From: Halomonas rhizosphaerae
Lineage (GTDB): Bacteria > Pseudomonadota > Gammaproteobacteria > Pseudomonadales > Halomonadaceae
Assembly (NCBI RefSeq): GCF_030010555.1
Contig: NZ_JASCQP010000017.1
Span: 1 to 39,797, forward strand
Length of the DNA: 39,797 nt
Reading direction: 5' to 3'
In this document: positions 34,473 to 39,797 of the stretch, piece after piece
Layout of the letters: each line of letters starts with the position of its first letter
Numbering within the stretch: the first letter of the stretch is position 1
Position numbers and translations under genes: made by a program
The notes under the pieces: model-generated
Database searches by the model: none
Told to the model about the DNA's origin: nothing
Seen by the model: only the letters and a program-made list of their open reading frames with translations

Positions 34473-35678
34473 ATGAGCGGACCGCTTGAGGGCATCACGG
34501 TGCTCGACATGTCGCGGGTACTGGCCGGGCCCTGGGCCGGCCAGCTGCTCGCCGATCTCGGGGCGCGGGTGATCAAGGTCGAGCACCCCTCGCGCGGCGA
34601 TGACACTCGTGGCTGGGGACCGCCCTGGCTGGCCGAGGAGGATGATGCCGAACGGGTCGCGGCCTACTTCCTGTGCGCCAACCGCGGCAAGCAGTCGCTG
34701 GCCGTGGACATCGCCACCGAGGGCGGACAGGACCTGGTCAGGGCGCTGGCGAAGGGCGCCGATATCCTGCTCGAGAACTTCAAGGTCGGCGGCCTGGCCA
34801 GGTACGGGCTCGACTACCCCAGCCTGCGGGCGATCAATCCGCGCCTGATCGGTTGTTCGGTCACCGGCTTCGGCCAGGACGGTCCCTATGCCCATCGGGC
34901 CGGCTACGACTTCATGATCCAGGCGATGGGTGGACTGATGAGCCTCTCCGGCGACCCCGATGGCATGCCCATGAAGACCGGCGTGGCCATCACCGACGTG
35001 ATGACCGGTCTCTATGCCACGGTGGGCGTGTTGGCCGCCCTGCAGCAGCGCGCGCGTACCGGCCAGGGACAGCATATCGACCTGGCCCTGCTCGACGTCC
35101 AGGTGGCCACCCTGGCCAACCAGGCGCTCAACGCCCTGGTCGAAGGCCGTTCACCCGAGCGCCATGGCAACGCCCACCCCAACATCGTGCCCTATCAGGC
35201 CTTTGCCTGCGCCGACGGGCACCTGGTGCTCACCGTGGGCAACGATGCCCAGTTCGCGCGCTTCGCCGACATGCTGGGCCATCCCGAGTGGGCCGAGGAT
35301 CCTGCCTACGCCACCAATGCGGCCCGGGTCGGCAACCGGGAGGTGCTGGTCTCGCTCATCCGGCCGATCCTGCTCGAGCGCGACCGCGATGACTGGCTGA
35401 CCGAGATGGAGGCGCGTGGAATCCCCGCGGGACCCATCAACACCCTGACCGAGGTCTTCGACGACCCCCAGGTGCGCCATCGCGGCCTGCACAGGACCTT
35501 GCACCGTGGCGATCTCGAGGTGCCCCAGGTCGCCAACCCGCTGCGTTTCGACGGCGAGCCTGCCACCAGTGAGATCGCGCCACCCCGGCTCGGCCAGGAC
35601 AGCGATGCGATACTCGCCGAGATGGGCCTGACGCCGGAGGATATCGCCAGGCTCAGGCGGGCGGGCGTGGTGAGATAG
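34473..35678 (+). CDS. Family III CoA-transferase (CaiB/BaiF), probably succinyl-CoA:glutarate type
   Basis: 401 aa, the normal family length. It begins GPLEGITVLDMSRVLAGPWAGQLLADLGARVIKVEHP, the standard CaiB/BaiF N-terminus. The catalytic Asp lies in YDFMIQAMGGLMSLSG (about 145-160), and RTGQGQHIDLALLD follows. The family moves CoA between carboxylates. Next to gcdH, glutarate is the likely acceptor and succinyl-CoA the donor, as for GcdG/SUGCT; this is inferred from position. The ATG at 34473 has AAGGAG 6 bp upstream, so the in-frame start at 34428 is not used. It ends in repeat copy 3. Confidence 0.87.
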   Translation: MSGPLEGITVLDMSRVLAGPWAGQLLADLGARVIKVEHPSRGDDTRGWGPPWLAEEDDAERVAAYFLCANRGKQSLAVDIATEGGQDLVRALAKGADILLENFKVGGLARYGLDYPSLRAINPRLIGCSVTGFGQDGPYAHRAGYDFMIQAMGGLMSLSGDPDGMPMKTGVAITDVMTGLYATVGVLAALQQRARTGQGQHIDLALLDVQVATLANQALNALVEGRSPERHGNAHPNIVPYQAFACADGHLVLTVGNDAQFARFADMLGHPEWAEDPAYATNAARVGNREVLVSLIRPILLERDRDDWLTEMEARGIPAGPINTLTEVFDDPQVRHRGLHRTLHRGDLEVPQVANPLRFDGEPATSEIAPPRLGQDSDAILAEMGLTPEDIARLRRAGVVR

Positions 35679-35682
35679 CCTC

Positions 35683-35767
35683 AAGCAGCCAAGCAGCCAA
35701 GAAAAACCTCCAGCAGTGTCGCCTGCTGGAGGCTTTCCTGTGTTGCCATAGTGGCGCTCGGCGCTTA
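35683..35767. repeat. Dispersed terminator-bearing intergenic repeat, copy 3
   Basis: Shares AAGCAGCCAAG (here duplicated), AAAAACCTCCAGCAG, TCGCCTGCTGGAGG, TGTTGCCATAGTGGCGC and GCTCGGCGCTTA with copies 1 and 2. As in copy 1 it fills a convergent gap and runs into the stop codon of the leftward gene (ppsR TAA, 35765-35767). Confidence 0.75.
35702..35736. terminator. Bidirectional terminator in repeat copy 3
   Basis: CCTCCAGCAG (35707-35716) and CTGCTGGAGG (35723-35732) form a perfect 10-bp stem with a 6-nt loop, flanked by AAAAA on the left and CTTT on the right. It serves the convergent CoA-transferase and ppsR genes. Confidence 0.75.
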
Positions 35768-36598
35768 TCGCGGCGAAAACCGCCGTGTCAGGCCGGTCTC
35801 GGCGATCATTCGGGTGGAGATCTCCTCCACGGAGAAGCGGGTGGTGTCGATATAGGGGATATGCAACTGGCGATAGAGCCCCTCGGCCTGCTCGACCTCC
35901 TGGACGCACTGGTCCATGGAGCTGTAGCGGCTGTTGGGCCGGCGCTCGTGGCGGATGGCCGCCAGCCGTCGCGGGTCGATGGTCAGCCCGAACAGCTTGT
36001 GGCGATGCGGGACCAGGGCCTTCGGTAGCTTCAGGGTGCCGTTCTCGTCCTGGTCGTCCTCGGTGAGCGGGTAGTTTGCGGCGCGGATACCGAACTGCAG
36101 AGCCAGGTAGAGCGAGGTGGGGGTCTTGCCGCAGCGGGAGACCCCGACGAGGATGATGTCGGCCTTGTCGTACTGGTGGGTGCGGGCCCCGTCGTCGTTG
36201 TCCAGGGCGAAGTGCACCGAGTGGATGCGGTCCATGTAGACGTCGTCGCGGCCGATGGCATGGGTGCGACCGACGCTGTAGGAGGAGTGGGCTTCCAGTT
36301 CCTCCTCCAGTGGCTTGAGGAAGGTAGAGAAGATGTCGACCTTGAAGCCCGGGGCCTGGCGGATCACCTCGCGTATCTGCTCGTCGACGATGGTGTCGAT
36401 GATGATCGGCTGCTCGCCGTCGCGCACCGCCGTGGCCTCGATGATCGCCACCAGGGTCCGTGCCTTCTCGAGGGAGTCGATGTACGGCTTGGTGAGCATG
36501 CGGATCTCGACGCTCTCGAACTGGGCGAGCAGGCTGCGTCCCAGGCTCTCGGCGGTGATGCCGGTGCCGTCGGAGATGAAGAAGGCGGTGCGCGTCAT
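35765..36598 (-). CDS. ppsR: PEP synthase regulatory protein (kinase/pyrophosphorylase, DUF299)
   Basis: 277 aa, the same length as E. coli PpsR. It inactivates PEP synthase by ADP-dependent phosphorylation of a Thr next to the catalytic His and reactivates it by Pi-dependent dephosphorylation. The start [18 protein letters not shown] is typical, and the P-loop-like [18 protein letters not shown] lies at about residues 148-165. The ATG at 36598 is used; the frame is open up to 36871 but the extra part overlaps the ppsA start. It is divergent from its target ppsA, the standard arrangement. Confidence 0.95.
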   Translation of the reverse strand: MTRTAFFISDGTGITAESLGRSLLAQFESVEIRMLTKPYIDSLEKARTLVAIIEATAVRDGEQPIIIDTIVDEQIREVIRQAPGFKVDIFSTFLKPLEEELEAHSSYSVGRTHAIGRDDVYMDRIHSVHFALDNDDGARTHQYDKADIILVGVSRCGKTPTSLYLALQFGIRAANYPLTEDDQDENGTLKLPKALVPHRHKLFGLTIDPRRLAAIRHERRPNSRYSSMDQCVQEVEQAEGLYRQLHIPYIDTTRFSVEEISTRMIAETGLTRRFSPR

Positions 36599-36869
36599 GG
36601 CGGGTCGCTGTGCTCCGATGTGTAGGTGAGGCCCATTGTCGGTGCTGGTCGGGGCCGGGACAAGAGGCGGGTTTGCTGTCACCACTGCCCTGGCCACTAC
36701 AGATACCTGGCGATTCGGCCGAGTGTTGTAAAAATCCTCCAGTGACTTCGATGTTAGACTAATGGCGAATATGGAAGGCCGCTGGTAGAGTCGCCAGCAT
36801 CCCTTCATGCCCGAGTCCCCTGCGGTCCGCCGGCATGATGCATCCGTCGTCGAAATCCTGGGAGGTCTC
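36599..36869. other. Divergent ppsR-ppsA intergenic region (271 bp)
   Basis: Holds the promoters of both genes, but I find no clear -35/-10 pair. It turns AT-richer between 36700 and 36775; TAGACT (36755-36760) is a possible -10 for ppsA. No Cra-like site is obvious. Confidence 0.4.
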
Positions 36870-39242
36870 ATGGACGATTATATTCAGTGGTTCGATCAAT
36901 TGGGCATGGACGATGTCGAACGGGTCGGCGGCAAGAACGCCTCTCTCGGCGAGATGATCTCCAACTTGTCCGGCGCGGGTGTCACCGTCCCCGGCGGGTT
37001 TGCCACCACGGCCCACGCCTACCGCGAATTTCTCTCCCACGAAGGGCTCAACGAGCGCATCAACCGCCGGCTCGCTACCCTGGACGTCGATGACGTGGCC
37101 GAATTGGCGAGGGCCGGCGCCGAGATCCGCCAGTGGGTCATCGATACCCCGCTGCCGCCGACCTTCGAGCGCTACCTGCGCGAGAGCTACGAGACGCTCT
37201 CGGCGATGCATCCCAGCCTCAAGGTCGCCGTGCGCAGCTCGGCCACCGCCGAGGACCTGCCGGACGCCTCCTTTGCCGGCCAGCAGGAGACCTTCCTCAA
37301 CATCGAGGGTTTCGACAACATCAAGCGCGCCGTGCATGAGGTCTTCGCCTCGCTGTTCAACGACCGCGCCATCTCCTATCGTGTCCATCGCGGCTATGCC
37401 CACGAGAACGTGGCGCTCTCCGCCGGCATCCAGAAGATGGTGCGCTCCGAGACCGGCGCCTCGGGCGTGATGTTCACCCTGGACACCGAGTCCGGCTACC
37501 GCGACGCCGTCTTCGTCACCGCCTCCTGGGGGCTGGGCGAGACCGTGGTTCAGGGGGCGGTGAACCCCGACGAGTTCTATGTCCACAAGCCGACCCTGGC
37601 GGCGGGCCGCCCGGCGGTGCTTCGCCGCAATCTCGGCTCCAAGCTGATCAAGATGGTCTACACCGACGACTCCAGCGCCGGCAAGTCGGTCGCCACCGTG
37701 GACGTGCCGCTGGCCGACCGCACCCGCTTCTGCATCGATGACGAGCAGATCATGGCGCTGGCCCGCCAGGCGGTGACCATCGAGGAGCACTACGGTCGCC
37801 CCATGGACATCGAGTGGGCGCTGGACGGGGACGATGGCGAGCTCTACATCGTCCAGGCCCGCCCCGAGACCGTGGTCTCCCAGCAGGAGGGCGGTAAGCT
37901 CGAGCGCTTCCAGCTCAAGGAGAAGGGGCGCACCCTGGTGGCCGGCCGAGCCATCGGCCAGCGCATCGGCCGTGGCGCGGTCAAGGTGGTGTTCTCCCCG
38001 GAAGACATGGAGAAGGTCAACCCCGGCGATGTCCTGGTCACCGACATGACCGACCCGGACTGGGAGCCGATCATGAAGCGCGCCTCGGCCATCGTCACCA
38101 ACCGTGGCGGCCGCACCTGCCACGCGGCGATCATCGCCCGCGAGCTGGGCATTCCCGCCGTGGTCGGCTGCGGTGATGCCACCGAGACGCTGGACGACGG
38201 GCGCGACGTCACCGTCTCCTGCGCCGAAGGGGACACCGGGCACGTCTACGAGGGGCTGCTGGAGTTCGACCGTCGCGTGACCAGCGTCGATGCCATGCCC
38301 GAGATCCCCTTCAAGATCATGATGAACGTCGGCAATCCGGATCGCGCCTTCAGCTTCGCCGGCCTGCCCAATGCCGGGGTCGGCCTGGCACGCCTCGAGT
38401 TCATCATCAACCGCATGATCGGCGTGCACCCCAAGGCACTGCTCGAGTACGACACCCTGCCCGCCGACCTGCAGCAGACCATCGACCTGCGGACCGCCGG
38501 CTACAGCGACCCGGTGGAGTTCTATGTCGACAAGCTGGTCGAGGGCATCTCCACCCTGGCAGCCGCCTTCTACCCGCAGCGGGTCATCGTGCGCCTGTCG
38601 GACTTCAAGTCCAACGAGTACGAGAACCTGATTGGCGGCAAGCTCTACGAGCCGGGCGAGGAGAACCCCATGCTCGGCTTCCGGGGCGCTTCGCGCTACA
38701 TCTCGGAGTCGTTCCGTCCCTGCTTCGAGCTGGAGTGCCGGGCGCTCAAGCGGGTCCGCGAGGTGATGGGGCTCGACAACGTCGAGATCATGGTGCCTTT
38801 CGTGCGCACCACCGAGGAGGCCCGTGAGGTGGTCGACCTGCTGGCCGCCAACGGCCTGGCCCGGGGCGAGAACGGCCTCAAGGTGATCATGATGTGCGAG
38901 CTGCCGGCCAACGCCCTGCTGGCCGAGGAGTTCCTCGAGTACTTCGATGGCTTCTCCATCGGCTCCAACGACCTGACCCAGCTGACCCTGGGCCTGGACC
39001 GCGACTCCGGCATCGTCGCCCACCTGTTCGACGAGCGGAACCCGGCCGTGAAGAAGCTGCTGGCCATGGCCATCCAGGCCTGTCACGCCCAGGGCAAGTA
39101 CATCGGCATCTGTGGCCAGGGCCCCTCGGATCATCCGGACCTGGCCAAGTGGCTGATGGAGCAGGGCATCGACTCCGTGTCGCTGAATCCCGATGCGGTA
39201 CTGGAGACCTGGTTCATGCTGGCCGGCGAGACCCTGGGCTGA
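36870..39242 (+). CDS. ppsA: Phosphoenolpyruvate synthase
   Basis: 790 aa (E. coli 792). It makes PEP, AMP and Pi from pyruvate and ATP, opening gluconeogenesis from three-carbon acids. The N-terminal ATP-binding domain starts [29 protein letters not shown]. The swivelling domain carries the catalytic His in [21 protein letters not shown] (about residues 411-431), with the Thr phosphorylated by PpsR two residues before the His. The PEP-binding barrel ends with [11 protein letters not shown] and the active-site Cys region [16 protein letters not shown] is 4 bp upstream of the ATG at 36870; the upstream ATG at 36807 has none. Confidence 0.97.
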   Translation: MDDYIQWFDQLGMDDVERVGGKNASLGEMISNLSGAGVTVPGGFATTAHAYREFLSHEGLNERINRRLATLDVDDVAELARAGAEIRQWVIDTPLPPTFERYLRESYETLSAMHPSLKVAVRSSATAEDLPDASFAGQQETFLNIEGFDNIKRAVHEVFASLFNDRAISYRVHRGYAHENVALSAGIQKMVRSETGASGVMFTLDTESGYRDAVFVTASWGLGETVVQGAVNPDEFYVHKPTLAAGRPAVLRRNLGSKLIKMVYTDDSSAGKSVATVDVPLADRTRFCIDDEQIMALARQAVTIEEHYGRPMDIEWALDGDDGELYIVQARPETVVSQQEGGKLERFQLKEKGRTLVAGRAIGQRIGRGAVKVVFSPEDMEKVNPGDVLVTDMTDPDWEPIMKRASAIVTNRGGRTCHAAIIARELGIPAVVGCGDATETLDDGRDVTVSCAEGDTGHVYEGLLEFDRRVTSVDAMPEIPFKIMMNVGNPDRAFSFAGLPNAGVGLARLEFIINRMIGVHPKALLEYDTLPADLQQTIDLRTAGYSDPVEFYVDKLVEGISTLAAAFYPQRVIVRLSDFKSNEYENLIGGKLYEPGEENPMLGFRGASRYISESFRPCFELECRALKRVREVMGLDNVEIMVPFVRTTEEAREVVDLLAANGLARGENGLKVIMMCELPANALLAEEFLEYFDGFSIGSNDLTQLTLGLDRDSGIVAHLFDERNPAVKKLLAMAIQACHAQGKYIGICGQGPSDHPDLAKWLMEQGIDSVSLNPDAVLETWFMLAGETLG

Positions 39243-39289
39243 CCTTGCCCCTGCCGTCAGTGAACGACGACACCCGGGCTTGTGAACTG

Positions 39290-39328
39290 CACCCCGAAAG
39301 TTGGACACCCAATTCAACCTTCGGGGTG
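39290..39328 (+). other. Hairpin at the IS end covering the orfA ribosome-binding site
   Basis: CACCCCGAA (39290-39298) pairs with TTCGGGGTG (39320-39328), and after one mismatch GTTG (39300-39303) pairs with CAAC (39315-39318). The right arm contains the GGGGTG that precedes the ATG at 39334. Confidence 0.7.
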
Positions 39329-39333
39329 TTTCT

Positions 39334-39797
39334 ATGAGGAACCAGTACAGCGACCACTTTAAGTTGCAAGTGGTGCAGCAATACCTGGATGGGGATGTCG
39401 GCCTAGAAGTGGTCGCCCACCACTTTGGTCTGGACTATTCCATGGTCAGGCGATGGGTGGAGCAGTACCGGCAGCATGGGCCTTCAGGATTGTGCCAGAC
39501 ACGCCGTCACTACAGCCCAGCGTTCAAGCGCGAGGTGCTGGAAAGGATGTGGCGCGACGGCTTGTCGATCCGGCAGACCGAGGCCCTGTTTGATATCCGT
39601 GCCGCTGGCGCTATTGGCAGATGGGAGCGCCAGTACCATAGTGGTGGCCTAATCGCCTTGGAACCGAAACGTACGGGACGCCGCCCGATGCCCCAGAAGC
39701 CCCCATCTCCACCGCCCGAGCCTCCCTCCGATGGTGAGCGCTCCCATGAGGAGCTGCTCGAGGAGCTGGCATATCTGCGGGCGGAGAATGCCTATCT
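39334..39797 (+). CDS. IS3-family transposase OrfA (InsK/helix-turn-helix type), 3' end outside window
   Basis: Open from the ATG at 39334 to the window end (at least 154 residues). The protein begins MRNQYSDHFKLQVVQQYLDG, followed by a first helix-turn-helix (VVAHHFGLDYSMVRRWVEQY). A second repeat of the same fold (YSPAFKREVLERMWRDG and RQTEALFDIRAAGAIGRWERQY) follows, then a basic/proline-rich stretch and the start of a leucine-rich helix (EELLEELAYLRAENAYL). This matches OrfA of IS3-family elements, which binds the IS ends and is normally fused to the DDE domain of OrfB by frameshifting. The only good ribosome-binding site lies in the hairpin upstream. Confidence 0.88.
   Translation, partial: MRNQYSDHFKLQVVQQYLDGDVGLEVVAHHFGLDYSMVRRWVEQYRQHGPSGLCQTRRHYSPAFKREVLERMWRDGLSIRQTEALFDIRAAGAIGRWERQYHSGGLIALEPKRTGRRPMPQKPPSPPPEPPSDGERSHEELLEELAYLRAENAY

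Larger units (their letters stand above)
39281..39797 (+). mobile_element. IS3-family insertion sequence (IS150-like group), left end, truncated by window
   Basis: The left end begins near 39281 with TGTGAACTGCACCCCGAAAG and continues GTTGGACACC, which resembles the terminal inverted repeats of IS3-family elements (TG start, CCCC...AAGTTGGACA). The first transposase frame follows at 39334. The right end and orfB lie beyond the window, so neither the target duplication nor intactness can be checked. It inserted 38 bp after the ppsA stop. Confidence 0.85.

Noticed and set aside
36755..36773. TAGACT or AATATG as the ppsA -10
   Set aside because: No -35-like hexamer at acceptable spacing; noted only as a weak possibility in the intergenic entry.
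1..39797. CRISPR array, tRNA, rRNA, prophage or defence system
   Set aside because: No regularly spaced direct repeats, tRNA cloverleaf, rRNA segments, phage genes or known defence domains were seen.

Overview
The window is a GC-rich (roughly two-thirds G+C) gammaproteobacterial chromosome segment. Gene content and protein style point to the Halomonadaceae (Halomonas or a close relative): a LapA/LapD/LapG-type adhesin system, an MvaT-type H-NS protein, a fused TyrA-AroA, a serC-pheA-tyrA/aroA-cmk-rpsA run and acidic proteins. The genus is an inference; no rRNA is present to confirm it. The window opens inside a giant adhesin gene and closes inside an IS3-family insertion sequence.

Region 1 (1-6.0 kb) is a biofilm module. 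It holds the C-terminal 947 codons of a type-I-secreted RTX adhesin, a small conserved protein, and the convergent lapG-lapD pair (periplasmic protease and inner-membrane c-di-GMP receptor) that would control adhesin release. Region 2 (6.0-10 kb) has a cation diffusion facilitator, a PlsC-like acyltransferase, rdgC and a divergent acyl-CoA thioesterase whose promoter carries a PsrA-like box.

Region 3 (10-21.1 kb) is a long rightward run: gyrA, serC, pheA, tyrA-aroA, cmk, rpsA (strong terminator), an MvaT-like nucleoid protein and a small unknown protein. It joins gyrase and ribosomal protein S1 to serine and aromatic amino-acid synthesis. Region 4 (21.1-25.6 kb) has a leftward operon pilD-coaE-yacG-tus-like and a divergent nagZ-hpt pair. 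The last gene of the leftward operon is a clear relative of the replication-fork trap protein Tus, which is the most unexpected gene in the window.

Region 5 (25.7-35.7 kb) is catabolic. A MerR (LiuR-like) regulator and an acyl-CoA ligase are divergent from a distal valine pathway operon (isobutyryl-CoA dehydrogenase, 3-hydroxyisobutyryl-CoA hydrolase, 3-hydroxyisobutyrate dehydrogenase). Then come a MATE transporter, glutaryl-CoA dehydrogenase and a family III CoA-transferase (glutarate branch of lysine catabolism). Region 6 (35.7-39.8 kb) has ppsR and ppsA divergently arranged, then the left end of an IS3-family element.

Structures that gene calls alone do not explain: a dispersed, terminator-bearing intergenic repeat present three times (about 25.6, 31.5 and 35.7 kb), one copy with six tandem CTCGGCG heptamers; three stacked inverted repeats between the MerR gene and the valine operon; a palindrome overlapping a good sigma-70 promoter in front of gcdH; and a hairpin at the IS end that would mask the transposase ribosome-binding site. 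No tRNA, rRNA, CRISPR array or prophage was seen.
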